A stretch of DNA of 64,000 nt from Euptelea pleiosperma (taxonomy: Eukaryota; Streptophyta; Magnoliopsida; Ranunculales; Eupteleaceae). This document shows, in pieces, positions 23,493 to 36,815 of this stretch (the first letter of the stretch is position 1; the number at the start of each line of letters is the position of its first letter). Below the pieces are notes generated by a model. It was not told the DNA's origin. It saw only the letters and a list, made by a program, of their open reading frames with translations, and ran no database searches. The position numbers were made by a program, and so were the translations under genes. The stretch is taken from contig CM068546.1 in NCBI GenBank assembly GCA_035048495.1, forward strand, positions 11,538,435 through 11,602,434, written 5' to 3'.

Positions 23493-23929
23493 TTTTTTTT
23501 AGGAAACTTATGGAAAGTGAGGTCAATCTGTGGTTTGAAAGCAAAAATCACTCAGCCAAATGGCTTGAATGGAAGTAACTATCGATCCATCAATTAAGCA
23601 ACTCTACCTTTTTCAGCCGTTGATCAATCAAACCATTACTTGATCGAGCTATCAATCAAATCAGATCTATATAAAAAGCGAGACAGCTAGATTAGATAAG
23701 TGCACTTAAATTAAATGCCGCTAAATGCAAATAGGAGCAATCAAACCCCGAAAACACAGAAGCATCAATGAAGCTCAAATCAAATAAAAAATTTCGACCA
23801 AATCTACAACCAAATACACAAAATGGCTTTGCTCTTCGATCCTTTGCCATTGCATGAGCTGCTTGCCATGATCCAGTATCTTAGAACATATAAACATATC
23901 ATCTTAAGATAATCTGGACGTTGTGTAAC

Positions 23930-24345
23930 CTTAGAGCATCTCCAAGCCTACCCTATCCTAAACACTTAAAGTAGGGTATAAAAGACTCTCTCTTAGCTAA
24001 AACTTTAAAAGCTCTCCAATGGTTCACCTAAACTCTACTCTTCCCTAAATATAAAAATTAGTAGAAAAGAGGAAAATGACAAATTATGAAAATGGGACAT
24101 AGGTGACATTAAGTGAAAAGATAGAGAGGACATTGAGTGAAATTAGTAGAAAAGAGAAAGAGAAGAGGAAATGAGTTTTTAGAATCTCACCCTAAATCCT
24201 ACCCTAACTTAATTTAGGGTAGTATTTGAAGTTACACTAAAGTAGGCTGAACTTTAGTGGAAGGTCAGAGATGATTTTTTATGTTTTTCACCCTATCTTA
24301 GGAAGGGAAGAGAATTTAGGGTAGGGATTGAGATGCTCTTAGGAC
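23930..24345. mobile_element. MITE with GAGCATCTC termini
   Basis: Left end TTAGAGCATCTCCAAGCC and right end GGGATTGAGATGCTCTTA form inverted repeats, with CTACCCTA continuing inwards on both sides. This terminus is a widespread plant MITE type. Length about 415 bp, no ORF. Confidence 0.8.
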
Positions 24346-24439
24346 GTGTTGGTCTATTGAGAAATGGGACTCGCACAATATGCAAATTGAGTTGGTTCCC
24401 CTCAATTTCGTACTTGTATAAAAAAACTTTGTCATCAAA

Positions 24440-25140
24440 AGTTTCCTCCTCCCCCTCTACTCATCCTCTCAAATTTCAATGCCTAATGGCATCCGATTGA
24501 AAATCTTTACCCATCCTTCCTCCGTTGTTACGGTAATGTCCAAGCAGCCCTGTTACTTGTTATTATAACAAAAAAAAAGAACAAAAAATAAATAAAAAAC
24601 GTCCAAATCGAAAAAAACAAACGTTAGAATGGAAATAACGTTTGTTAATTTTGGAATTTCTTTTCATTATTGAAGATTTTTTTTTTGGAAAAATAATAAA
24701 GCTGCAGTGACAGTGTTTTGACTCAGACGTGACTAATATGGAACGGTCGTGCCTAATATGGAACGGTCATAAGTAACTTTAAGGGACTGTTATAACGGAC
24801 CATTTAAAACCTTGGTTATAATCATTTTATCAACTTGATTTTCCACCTAATCCCAAGTGCTTAACTGTGCACATCACCTTCCTATTGACTACCTTTCATG
24901 TTATTATCTCAACTTTCACCTTTTGATTATCCTTCCAAAATACCAAACGACTCTTGGTGACGAGAAGATCGTGCAAACCAAGGTTTTAAATGGACCGTTA
25001 TAATGGTATAACGGTAACAGACATGAGGCGTTTTGCTATTTTTGTTATAATGGTTGTCATAATTTCCCCATATTTTAATGGACAAAAACAGAAAAATAAA
25101 AATAAAAATATATTGCATGTTTACATTCAATAATATCGGC
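24440..25140. repeat. two facing copies of an AACGG-type repeat
   Basis: Segment 24440-24830 ends GGACCATTTAAAACCTTGG. A second segment starting near 24978 reads CCAAGGTTTTAAATGGACC in the opposite orientation. Both contain GTTATAACGG/CCGTTATAATGG. A related copy of the first lies at 26630-26895. Confidence 0.55.
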
Positions 25141-25943
25141 TGTTATCTTTTATAAGTGAGCCCAAAAACATGTGCTACATAGGGATATATACATAGAGCA
25201 AAAGCTAAAAAAAAAAAAAATGTCCTAATTTCGGAAGGGAACATGGTTCAAAGTGTCAGCCAATCCCGGTCTATCCAGATCGGGATCGGAGCCCATCGAT
25301 CCGATCCAAACCAGGCTCTGTCTCGCCCAAGATCGTTGTTTTTACAAATGAGTCTCACTTTGCCACGGGTGAGATGGGCCAATCCTGGTTCGAACCAGAA
25401 CGATCCGGAGCCCCCGATCCAGCCTCCATCCCGAGACTTTCATCCTTGGATGGGAATAATTGTAGTCACAAGATGACAAGAGGTAGAGCCAAAAGATGAC
25501 ACGACATAGGATGTAAAAGACTCAGATCCTAATTAAGGTGCGGTTAGGATATATCATAAGCTAAGGTCCCTCTGGTCAAGGGTGTTAAAGAGTGGGCCAC
25601 ATGGCTCATGCAGGCGTGTTTCGCATTTTTACTCTTCACGTCAATGCTCAACACTACGTGGAACAAATGAGGAAGCGTGTATGTGGTAGATCCTGATTGG
25701 ACAGAGAAATATAATAATATGAGCTCCACCTTAAAAATTGACTAAAGATCACTGGCTTTTTGACTGTGCACTAAATTGATTACAAACATAAAGATGGTTG
25801 AGGATTTCTAGGAAACTTCTTAAATTCATATCAAAACAAAAGATTTAAGACAAAAGCAATCCACCAACTCCGCCGTGAGAATTAGGGATCGATGGTTGTG
25901 ATCATCCTAGGAAGTTTCTGATCACCTATGGCCTATGGGAAAG

Positions 25944-26150
25944 ATGAAAATAGAAGTTTGAGTTTATTGCTAAACTTAAGTAATTACATAAGAACTCGGA
26001 ATATAGAGCATTACAAGAATTCAAAATAAGAAAGAAATCCTAAGCAAATCAAATCTAATCCTAAATATATTATCCTAATCTTGTGATGAGATACACCAAT
26101 AGTGATATGGTGTATCTCACACAATCTATTATAATACATATTCTCTAACA
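25944..26150 (-). repeat. solo LTR of the 49341-51840 element family
   Basis: Closely matches the 210-bp LTRs at 49341 and 51631 (shared AAGAAAGAAATCCTAAGCAA, AGATACACCAATAGTGATAT), ending TTCTCTAACA. No internal region or partner LTR is nearby, and no convincing 5-bp target duplication was found, so the left border is approximate. Confidence 0.8.
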
Positions 26151-26629
26151 AAATCCAACAAAAAAAATCTAGATTGGAGGTAGGAGGATGGTTAATTTCA
26201 CTATCAATTCTACTTTATTTCCATTAAAATTATGAAAAGAAAGGAAAATGAATGACTGTAACTTCCCAGAATGAACGACGGTGATTACAAATTTTTGTCT
26301 TTTATTTTTTGATAACGTTTTAAAATAAAATATCCCTTGTTTCCCTTATGTTGATGTTATTTTATTTTTTTATTCGAATTTTAAATTTCAAATTTCAAAT
26401 TTCAAATTTAAAATATGTTATAAATTATCACAAATAATGACCTGTTAAATCTGCTATAAAACTATTAAAAAATCATTATAACAGATATAAAGACCATTAT
26501 TTATGAATGTTATAAAGATTTTTTTATTCTATTTTTTTTCCATTTTTTTCGTTAAAAGAGATTGTGGGTAAACGTTTTTTAAAGAATGAGAATAAAGAGA
26601 AATGGAGAAAAGAAAAGTAGGATAAAAAC

Positions 26630-26895
26630 ACCTTGTCATCAAAATTTTTTCTCCTCCCCCATTGTTATTATAAATAAAAACGCCCAAATCCCAAAAAAAA
26701 AAAAAGAAAAAAAAATACTTTGGAATTGAAATGACGTCTGTTATTTTTGAAAAAAATAAATTTTTTATTATAATTTTTTGAAAAATAAATAATAAATTTT
26801 GACCCCTTTTGACTCAAATGTGACTAATGGCCACTGTAAGGGCCATAAGTAACATTAAGGGACTGTCATAATGGACCATTTAAAACCTTGGATAC
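26630..26895. repeat. third copy of the AACGG-type repeat
   Basis: Shares CCTTGTCATCAAAA, GACTCAAATGTGACTAATGG and ACCATTTAAAACCTTGG with 24440-24830. Non-coding. Confidence 0.55.
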
Positions 26896-26989
26896 AATAA
26901 TTTTTGTCAACTTGATTTTTCACTTAATCCCAGGTGTTTCCCTATGCGCATCATGGAATCTTAGTATTTTGTTTATGGTTTGGGATCAA

Positions 26990-27165
26990 GGGACCCCATA
27001 TCTGACCCCCTTTTTTGACCCCATCTTGGCGTACCCATGTAGAAGATGAATCAATGGCTTTTTCGGACAGTAACACCAATGCCTTCAAAACATCCCAAAA
27101 GTTGCATTTTTGGTAGACGATCAACTGTCCCATGACCCTGACTACCGTACCTATGTTTCAAATCA
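26990..27165. repeat. half copy of MITE family B
   Basis: Contains GTACCCATGTAGAAGATGAA TCAATGGC, matching one end of the family B MITE. The other half is missing or diverged. Confidence 0.4.
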
Positions 27166-27192
27166 TGCTATTTCTCTCTCTTCATACGAAAA

Positions 27193-27956
27193 CTAGGGCT
27201 GTTTTCTGAGACGGAGCCTTTTTAGTCATTTTTTGTTACTTGAAAACAAACAGGAAGATAACATTTATGTTGGCACTACAAACATGCATGGTCAGCTAAT
27301 TTTTCATAAAACTAGTAATACTAGAAGTTTCTAGTGGCTAAAACCATTAACACTAATATTTTTTTTTTATATTAATATATTTTTTCTAATACAAGTTTTC
27401 AAAAAAGTATATGGACCTAATCCTTCCATGTGCAGGTCCAATGTATTAGGTAACTGGTGATTTTTAGCAAAATGTTTGAAGCAAGTTGAAGCTAAGGACA
27501 AACTTGTTAGTAATGGCCGGTGAGTCTTTTTTAATTATAAGTTCTTAAACTTTTTTAATAGCTATTATATCTGTTTTACTACCCAACCTAACACATTGGC
27601 AATTTAATAGATTTATGTCGCTGTATTTGCACATAGACTATCATAGAATATGTTTTAGAGAAAGAGAAGGGGAATTCTTTGAGAACCTTCGTCGGTATCA
27701 TACTTTATGGCAAGTTGAGTGTGGCACCTAGCATGAAAACCCGAATCATTTTATTTCTCTTCTTAATATAATACTAGTGTTTTTGCCGTGCTCGATACGA
27801 TTACTCTGTGCTCTATAAAAATAAAATAAAAAATTAATACTCAAGCTTATCTATCACAAATTTAAAATATTTTACTCTAATAGTTGGAGATTACCAATCA
27901 GTCTGATTTTATTTATTTTTATGTATATCTACCAATTTAACCGTAAATGATGGTTA
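27193..27956. repeat. duplicated upstream block of NLR copy 2
   Basis: Second copy of 5198-5910, somewhat longer because it keeps the segment GGCCGGTGAGTCTTTTTTAA that is missing in the first copy. Confidence 0.85.
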
Positions 27957-28380
27957 TCAACTGCCACCCACAAAATGATCACGTGGCACATTTTTAGAGG
28001 ACAATGACTGAATGGATGTTTGGCCAATCACGAGGTGGACCTACAAAACAAACATAAACCTGATCAGTGATTTTTAAGTGTTGGATTGAAGTTATTTTCA
28101 TCTGACCCATGTTCGGTAGAAATGTTGGGTTAACACAACCAGTGATCTGGCTGGTTGTGATTAACCAGATCACGTTACAGTCTTATTTTGATCTTCGAGA
28201 ACCGTGCTTTAGTGAGCCTCGAGAACTATGTGCATTTATCACCTCAAAATCGGTGAGCTGAACCTTTTATTAGCAGCTCAAAATTTGTGCTAAAACGACT
28301 TAATTGATAGGGGGTCGTGAATCGTGATTTAACTTTTTGGCGTGCGGACGTACAATATTTGTTACTCATCACTTCCATCT

Positions 28381-28627
28381 TGGTCCACTGACCGCATGGA
28401 TGTTTAGCCCACCCCTTGGTAGACGTTCATACCAAAAATCAACTTGTTTGATGAATTTTAGCCGTAGCTTTTTGTACTCAAGATTAATGGTTGTATTTTT
28501 AACGGATAGAATCATAGCTCAAAAAGAACTAAAATCTAATGGCTAGAGTTTACTAATCAGGGTGATTTATGGCGTGTATATCCACGAAGGGGTGGACTGA
28601 ACATCCATGCGGTTAGTTGGCCCAGAT
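28381..28627. mobile_element. MITE, family A
   Basis: Ends are inverted repeats: GGTCCACTGACCGCATGGAT on the left, ATCCATGCGGTTAGTTGGCC on the right. The interior has ACCAAAAATCAACTTGTTTG and a matching inverse. It lies about 330 bp before NLR copy 2. Confidence 0.75.
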
Positions 28628-28955
28628 TGCAGCCTTGAGTTACAAAAATCCTGGGGCAAAACGTTTCCGGTACACCTTGTTACATCTTCTTCCTAATTGA
28701 TATCCTCAAGGTTGTGTGGCTTTTTGGCTGAGCCGTATCTTGCTTCTTCCCACACTACTCGAAACGAACTTCACGCTAAAGCCCCTGCTTCAAAGCCTCC
28801 TCGCGCAGCTTGTGCCTGCCCATTGGTTCGCATTATATAAATATATATATTTTATTACAAGAAAAAAAATTGCCTATCGTTGTGGGCTATTTGAGTGTTA
28901 TTACGGATAAGAGTAAACATATCAGAACCTAAGCTGTGTTCTAAGGGAGAGAAAA

Positions 28956-31717
28956 ATGGCTGAGAGTGTTGTGAGCCTTGTGATCGAACATCTGGCTTCC
29001 TTATTTGTCAAAGAAAAAAACCTGTCGCGTGACATCGTGTACATCAAAGATGAATTGGAGAGCATCCGTGTTTTTCTCAGAGACGCTGATACAAGGGTAG
29101 AAACAGATAAAGAAGTTAAAATTTGGGTGAAACAAGTAAGAGAAGTAGCCTACGATTTCTTGGTTTTCTTGGTTTTCATCGTCATGGGCATCGCCTTGCA
29201 CAGCATCATCATCAACCTGGATTTCTTGGTTTTCTTCATAAAGTTCAACATCGGTTGACGAAACACGCTCGTAAAGTTCCTCGGTTGATGAAGCACTTGA
29301 AAGCCCGCCGTGTCATAGCCACTGAGATACAAGATATTAAAACAAGGTTGCACGAGATTAAGGAACGAAGTGAAAGATATCGTTTCCATAGCTCGGAACA
29401 AGGCACAAGTTCTTATACTGGTGGGAATGATATATGGCTTGATCCTCGTGTGGATGCCCTTTACGCCAAAGAAGCTGAAATCGTGGGCGTTGAGAAGGCA
29501 AAAAAGAAATTGATAGACTGGTTAGTTGAAGGAGTTCCAAGGCGAACAGTGCATGCAGTGGATGGCATGGGTGGGGTGGGCAAAACCACCCTTGTAAAGA
29601 AGGTCTATGATAGCGAACAAGTAAAAAGGCACTTTGAATGCCATGCGTGGATCACTGTATCGCAGTCCTTCAAAGTTGAAGAGCTCCTCCGGACCTTGAT
29701 AAAGCAATTCCACAAGTCAAGAGAAGAGCAAGTTCCCGAGGGGATCGATGCAATGGAACGCATACAGCTCATTGACGCACTAAGGGAGTATTTGCAGCAA
29801 AAGAGGTATGTGGCTATTCTAGATGATGTATGGAGTGAGGAATTGTGGAATTCCATAAAACATGCCTTACTTGATAACGAATGTGGGAGTAGGGTCATGG
29901 TCACCACACGCTTAACTGATGATGTTGCTCATCGTTATGTGGAATCGTCCGATCATATAAAGAGGCTTTGGACCTCTTCTTTATTAAGGTATTTGGATCA
30001 AACTTTGCGGAACAATATTGTCCTCCAGAGTTAATGGAGTTGTCTGTTAAAATTGTGAATAGATGTGGAAGATTGCCGCTCGCAATTGTGGCAATAGGTG
30101 GTGTTTTGTTAACCAAAAACAAGACTGTTTTGGAATGGAAAAAATTGCATGACAATCTTCTTCCGAGTTTGAAAACAAAAGTGTAATGAGAATCCTTTCA
30201 CTGAGTTACCATGATCTGCCACCCCACCTTAAATCTTGTTTGTTGTACTTTGGTCTTTTTCGAGAGGATGCGTCTATTGCTCTTGCACCACTTACTCACT
30301 TATGGATTGCTGAAGGATTCGTGATAGGAAAAGAAGGTAAAACATTAGAAGAGGTTGCAGAAGACTACATCAACGAGCTCATACATAGAAGCTTGGTTCA
30401 AGCAGATAAATTAAATATTCATGCCATTGAGAGGAGAACATTTGTCCATGACCTATTCGTGAGTTCATTCTTTTGAGGTTGGAGGATGAGAATTTTTGTA
30501 AAGTTGTTGAGGAGAAGAACACAAGTACAGGTTTGGATGAGATAGGGAATGGAAGACGACTATCAATCCATCTCAACAGTGATACTGAAAATGTTGTAGA
30601 AAGCACAAATGTATCCCACATTCGTTCCTTTCTCGTGTTTGGGTTGGATGATCTGGCTGAGTTTCCCAATTACTTGTACACACTTCTTGCAAAATTAAGG
30701 CTATTGAAGGTATTGGACTTGACATATGCACCTTTGGAGAGTTTTCCCAGTGAAGTAGCAAAGCTATGCCATTTAAGGCATTTAAATTTGGCATGTACAA
30801 GGATACAAATGCTTCCTAATTCCCTGGGGAAACTACAGAACTTAGAAACGTTGGATCTTTCATATACTGGTGTAGTTGAGTTGCCGATTGCGATCTTAAA
30901 GCTTCGGAAACTACAGCATCTTAAAGCTTTTCAACTCACTGATACATGTACTCAAAGTTTCGATTATTGCAGGGGAGTTAAGGTGCCTGAGGGAATTGGG
31001 TGTTTAACAATCCTTCAAAGTTTATTATATGTAGAGGAAGTAAATTCCAAGGGCACGAGCATATTTCCAGATTTGGAAAAATTGAGCCAGTTGAGAAAGC
31101 TAGGCATTAAAAAACTGAGAAGAGAAAGTGGAAAGGATCTGTGTGCCTCGATTGCCAAGATGAACTGCCTCCAATACTTAAGTGTCAGTTCCATAAGAGA
31201 GGAGGAGGTTCTTGATTTGCAATTTATATCATCTCCTCCCCCACTTCTTCAGGATCTAATTTTGCATGGGCTTTTAAACAAGTTTCCCGACTGGATTACC
31301 TCTCTATACAACCTTAACTTCATAAATCTAAAGTGTTCGAGATTAGGAGAATCTCCCATGGAAGTACTTCAAGCTTTGCCCAATCTAACTTATCTCCCTC
31401 TCAATAAAGCATATGATGGAGAGCTGTTAGGTTTTAGGGCAGAAAAATTTCAAAAACTCAACTTGTTATCCCTTCAAAACTTAGACAGGCTGAGTTCAGT
31501 GATAGTGGAGAAAGGTGCAATGCCTTCCCTTGAAACGCTACAATTTGAGTACTGTGGGCAATTAAAGGAGGTGCCTTCAGGAATCGCACACCTCACCAAC
31601 CTCAAAACTCTCCACATTGGGAAGATGGCGGAGAAGTTCAAGAGGAGAGTTGTCGAAGACGTAGGTGGTGGTGAAGATTATTGGATAGTGAGGCACATAC
31701 AACAAATCTACATTTGA
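28956..31717 (+). pseudogene. NLR copy 2, CC-NB-ARC-LRR pseudogene
   Basis: Same family as copies 1 and 3. Begins MAESVVSLVIEHL at 28956. Lesions: the EDVLDEF part of the coiled coil (about 29150-29190) is replaced by a repeated TTTCTTGGTTTTC stretch with a frame change; a 25-bp deletion near 29957 removes the YHLEPLPHK segment; one-base deletions occur near 30161 and near 30455. P-loop (GMGGVGKTTL), kinase-2 (YVAILDDVW), RNBS-B and GLPL remain readable, and the LRR half is open from 30473 to 31717. Ends DYWIVRHIQQIYI. Not a functional gene. Confidence 0.93.
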
Positions 31718-33000
31718 GACTAGCATGAAGGAGGCTTTGTTCGCAACCGTCTTTAATAGCAGCAAGGCAATGGTGAGTATCCCCATTCATCCATCTTCTC
31801 CGGTGACTCTTAATTTCCTGTGTGGTGTTCTTGATAACATTGAAAGTATGTTGTTTTTCTGTCCCTCAGTTACTCTACCATTTGGGTAGATCTTAAGCGA
31901 TCGCCCCTCCTAAGTGCAATAGATGCCGTTAACCTAGGTCATGGGCTTTTTGATCACCCATTGACCCCGTGAAGGTAAGTATGGCTGAAACTTTTTCAAA
32001 TGCGGAAGAACAATTTTTGTTACTCATCGCTGTCCTCTGGGCCCACTGACCACATGGATGTTTATCCCAACCTTTATTTGAGTACTTAAAACCGAAAAAT
32101 CATCAAACAAGCTGATTCTTGGTATGAGTTTCTATTCATGGGTGGGCTGAACATCCATGCGGTCAGTGGGCCCAGATGGCAACAGTGAGTAACAAAAATG
32201 TGCTTCCGCATTTGAAAAGATCTCAGGTATACCTTGTTACATCTCGACCCGAAAATGAAGAAAAACAAATGAATGCATTTTTTTTATTTTAATCAACGAG
32301 TACTTTTTAATTCACAAATATAACCACTGTCCTAGTGAGAAAACTGCCATGTGGCACTTACGGGATTGAGTCCAATAATGCTTGGTACACCCCTTAATGG
32401 ACCTACAAATCAAAGACTAGCCAGATTGACTATCTATGGCCATTGGATTTAATTTGAACATTTTTCAAAATTGATTTCCAGCCGTAGTATTCAAGCAATT
32501 TTTGTGGTACTAAAATCCGGTGGATAAAAATTACCAATCAGGCTGATTTTTGGTGTGTACGTGGAAAGATTTTAATTTCCGCATGACTTCTTTGGTGTTG
32601 ACATCAAAATTTTGCTATCAGGGGTGGGCATTAAAGTTTTTCTCATCCTCATGTACATGTGGAAGTCCATGAATGTGTAGGCAGACCAATTTGGTTCAGT
32701 TGAGCTGGATCACAGGTGCACTGATTTTCTCATTTCTCTTTTTCTCCAGATGATTTTTTAGAATGGGCTGAAGCATAACAGAAGATCAAATGAGTAGAAT
32801 GGTATTGGGGAAGATCAATCAAAGCCCAGCTCAGCGAGCTCACTGCTTCAAGCCTTTCGGCCAAGCTGATCTTCAAAAGAGTCTACTCTTTGCTACATGC
32901 TACATGGCAATTCTATTTGTGAAGCGGTTTAATAAGTGTTTTAGGAGCCACATGAAAACCTTGCATTTCTATTTGTTGTTTTGCTTGCTTAGTGCATGTG
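31718..33000. repeat. duplicated 3' flank of NLR copy 2
   Basis: Corresponds to 20621-21560 and 42282-43985, with a family A MITE at about 32036-32175 (CCACTGACCACATGGATG to CATCCATGCGGTCAGTGG) and the shared MITE-like segment at 32398-32565. Confidence 0.75.
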
Positions 33001-33429
33001 TGTGTACATACGGTATAATGTGCTAGCCCAACCAGACTAGCGTGATGGGGAGGCTGTGTACGTCCAAGCCTGAAAGATTTTCCACCACTTTTTTGGGAGT
33101 GCGAAGTTTTTCTCGGTCCTCGACTGCGCAGCCAGAACAATTGGGTTCAACTGAGATGGGAAGTTGCACTGATTTTCTGGTTTCTCTTTTTCACCAAGTA
33201 CATTAACTGGTATATCATTCACCTTTGTTTTTTATTGTTATGATGATTTCTTAGAACGGGCTGAAGCAAAGTAGATCAAATGACTACAATGATCAATCAA
33301 AGCCCTGCATGCCCATTGTTCCACTCCTTCAGCCAAGCTGATCTCCAAGGACCCACTTAAAACCTTGCATTTCTATTTGTTGTTTTCCTTGCTTACTATA
33401 TAGTATGTGTACAATTTGGAGCACTAAAT

Positions 33430-34135
33430 GCCCATGATTGTGTGTGATCCAATAGGGGGCGATCATACTGAGTAATTGAAGCAATCCCTAAATTCTGTTA
33501 AAATAGAGGACCAAAAATACATCAAAGCTCTAATTTTTAACACCACCTCTTCGATTACTTCATTGCCCTCGAAAATGCACTGTCCCTCTCTTTCCATATG
33601 GCCAAAAACCAAAAGTGGGCAATGGAAGCAGACACCAAATTGAACGAGACTGGCACCAATTGTATGGTATACTTTTAAGTACTTTTCACTAGTGCACCAA
33701 GAGAATTCCATCCTGGTTATCGTGTTGGTTGAGAGAGATTGAGAGAGAGAGAAGTGTGAATCCAACAGAGATTCGATTTGTCTTGCCTGCAATTTCTCTT
33801 CTGAAATAGATCAAATCCATTGATCTTGATAGCTACAGTACTATTTAATTACGTACAAATTGCAATGACATACATTTGTTGGGAAATATTCTTAAGGTTG
33901 GGAAGGGAAGAGCTGCTGGGGGAGACGAAGGGGGATGAGAGAGTCATCTGCCTATTCTTTCCAGCTTTTTGCAGCACTTTTTGGCAAAAAATGATTGGGT
34001 GGATCTAATGCAAATATATGTGGGATGTTGCGCCACCAAGCACATGCAAATGCCGCAAAAACATTTGTAGTGCTACCAAGCAAGGCCATAAATGCAAACT
34101 ACAATCCAACCCAAGCTTAAAATGCAAATTCCATT
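33430..34135. repeat. duplicated block shared with 45260-46190
   Basis: Shares AAATTCTGTTAAAA with GAGGACCAAAAATA, CCAAGAGAATTCCATC and the long stretch GGCAAAAAATGATTGGGTGG to ACTACCAAGCAAGGCCATAA with the region after NLR copy 3. It shows that the copy 2/copy 3 duplication reaches at least 2.4 kb past the gene. The first 100 bp (minus strand) resembles a LINE 3' region. Confidence 0.7.
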
Positions 34136-34267
34136 AAAATCTGTCAAATTCCATTTTTTTTTCATTTTTGCCCATCCATTACCATTCATTTTAATGGTAA
34201 CGCACACCCCCAGTCCGTTATACCCTGTTTACACGCCCTCTTTTAAACCTTGAGTGGCACGTCATTA

Positions 34268-36815
34268 TCTATATAACAAAACAGGGAAGTTGTCTCCCCA
34301 CTTATACCCCCTCTTATCTATTTAGACAAAGAAGGGCTGAGATCTTATCCTCCGAAGAGATGGTGGATCTCAGCCATTCACTCCCTCTTATCTTATATGG
34401 CATCAATAATGAGTGGCTGAGATCCACTATGCTTCATATCGATGGCTGAGATTAACTCCCACCTGATTTTGACAAACACTTTGTCGGAAAGTGCCGCGGG
34501 TATGGGCCACCCACGCATATAACAAGACAACTCAGTTGTATTCTCTTATCTTATCCATCCATCTAATGTGGACAGTTAGATAAAGAGTGGTTGAGATCAA
34601 ATCCATCGATCTAAAGTGGACGGTTAGATTTCAGCCACTCAATCCGCCTCATTTGACCTCAATTTATTTAAAATTTGAATTTCAACACCGTTATTTTTTG
34701 TTATTTATGTTATTTTCCCATTTCTCCCTCTGTGCGTTACAATCCGTTATAACAGTCATTATAATGGTAAAAACAGTAACGCCCCAATCCGTTATACCGT
34801 TTGAGTGCCGAACGCACCCAATTTTTGCAAACTCTTTTGTGGGAAAGTGTCGTGGGCATGGGCCATTTACTATTCTATATAACAAAACACATTGGTTGTC
34901 TCCCTACTTATACCTCCTCTTATAAGCATCAACAAAGAAGGGCCGAGATCTAATCCTCCCCCAAATGGACGGTGGATCTCCGCCACTCACTTGATTTTGG
35001 CAAATTCTTTGTCGAGGAGTGCCGATGGCACGGGGCACCCACTAGTCTATATAACAAAATAGGGAAGTTGTCTCCCCACTTATACCCCCTCTTATCTGTT
35101 TCAACAAAGGGCCGAGAGCTTATCCCCCAAATGGACGGTGGATCTCAGCCACTCACACCTGATTTTGGCAAATGCTTTGACGGGGAGTGCCGAGGGCACG
35201 GGCCACCTACTATCAATATAACAAGTGACTGTTATTTTCTTATACCCCATCTTATCTTATATGGCTTCAATAATGAGTGGCTGAGATCCACTATGCTTCA
35301 TATCGATGGCTGAGATTAACTCTCACCCGATTTTGACAAACACTTCGTCGAAAAGTGCAGCGGGTACGGCCACCCACGCCAATAACAAGACAACTCAGTT
35401 GTATTCTCTTATCTTATCCATCCATCTAATGTGGACAGTTAGATAAAGAGTAGTTGAGATCAAATCCATCCATCTAATGTGGACGGTTAGATTTCAGCCA
35501 CTCAATTCGCCTCATTTGACCTCAATTTATTCAAAATTTGAATTTCAACACCCTTATTTTATTTTTTTCTGTTATTTTCCCATTTCTCCCTCCATGCTTT
35601 ACAATCCGTTAGATCAGCTGTTATAATAGAAAAAACGATAACGCCCTAGTCCGTTATACCGTTTGAGTGCCGAAGGCACCCAATTTTTGCAAATGCTTTT
35701 GTCGGAGAGTGTCGTGGGTAGGGGTATCAATCCAGCCCTCTTGTAAGGGGGCCCGGCCCTACCCTACCCTACCCTACCCTTTTTCAAGCCCTAGACAGAC
35801 GGCTTTTAAATAAATTTCAAGCCCTTAGGGCCGGGCCGGGCCTAAATATGTAAGGCTCTTCTAAATAAGGGCCGGGCTAGGGTCACACTCAAGGGGGTCC
35901 GGCCCTACCCAGCCCTTAGCGAATCATCTCTATTATATTTATTTATTTTTAAATTATATTCTATAGAATAACGTATATAGTGGATCTTTTTTTTTTAGAA
36001 AATGACACTAAGTTATCTAAAGTGTCCAACTGTTAATGATAGATCTAAGCTACCTAGGAAATCAAACATTTATTTGAAAAACAAAACATACAAAATAAAA
36101 GGGGAAAAACAGTTGACATGGTCTCCAGGTTTCCTTAGGTACACATGTCACAACATTATTAGTGTTGGACACTACAATTTTCCTAAAAAAAAGATATAAT
36201 TTTGGGCACTTTCCTAACAATTGAGCCATTCCAAAATTATGACCAACCCAAAATCATTCTTATTTTGAAAAATTTTAGAATTGATAAAAATCATTCTAAA
36301 ATTAGTATAAATTTAGAATATATCATTTATTTTATCGAGGTTTTTAGAAAGATTAGAAGGTTCATTTTAATTTTCAAAATTATGATCATTCATTGAAAAA
36401 TCTATATAGATTAAATCAAAGAAACACATTACCAAGCCAAGTGCATTATTAAAGCATCTACTTTTTCTACTAAAACAATTTATATTTTTTAATAATTTTC
36501 TTCTAAGCCCTAGCCCTACCCTGACTTGGCCTAGCCCTTGAGGGTAGGGCTAGGGCTTAACCAGTTCAGGCCCTCTAAGGGCTAGGGTCGGGCTAGGCCC
36601 TACCCTGACCCAGCCCTTTGACAACCCTAGCCGTGGGCACGAGCCATTTACTATCTATATAACAAAATAGGACGGTTGTCACTCCCTCTTATCCGGCTTA
36701 CTAAAGGATGGCCGAGATCTTATCACACCAAATGGACAGTGGATCTCAGCTACTTACACCCAATTTTGACAAACGCTTTGTCGATGAGTGCCGTGGGCAC
36801 GGGTCACCTACTGAA
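34268..36815. mobile_element. head-to-tail array of Helitron-like units
   Basis: Units start TCTATATAACAAAA (34268, 34874, 35046, 36654) and end in a short hairpin such as GTGCCGATGGCAC followed about 11 nt later by CTAG (35042-35045) or CTAT. Hairpin ends lie near 34500, 34860, 35040, 35205, 35370, 35715 and 36800. TC start, 3' hairpin and CTRR end are Helitron signs, but only one unit has the exact CTAG. A larger segment is also repeated with an 864-bp offset (34391-34850 with 35255-35714). No Rep/helicase coding, so non-autonomous. Confidence 0.6.
35719..36629. mobile_element. 911-bp hAT-like non-autonomous element
   Basis: Left end TAGGGGTATCAATCCAGCCC, right end inverse of TAGGGTTGTCAAAGGGCT. 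Flanks GTCGTGGG (35711-35718) and GCCGTGGG (36630-36637) form an 8-bp target duplication with one mismatch, the hAT size. The interrupted Helitron-like hairpin is complete in the sister copy near 34850. Near both ends, GGGCCGGGCC and CCCTACCCTACC motifs repeat; the core is AT-rich with no ORF of interest. Confidence 0.8.

Noticed and set aside
35755..35785. Telomere-like CCCTACCCTACCC tract
   Set aside because: Plant telomere repeat is CCCTAAA; this tract belongs to the ends of the hAT-like element.
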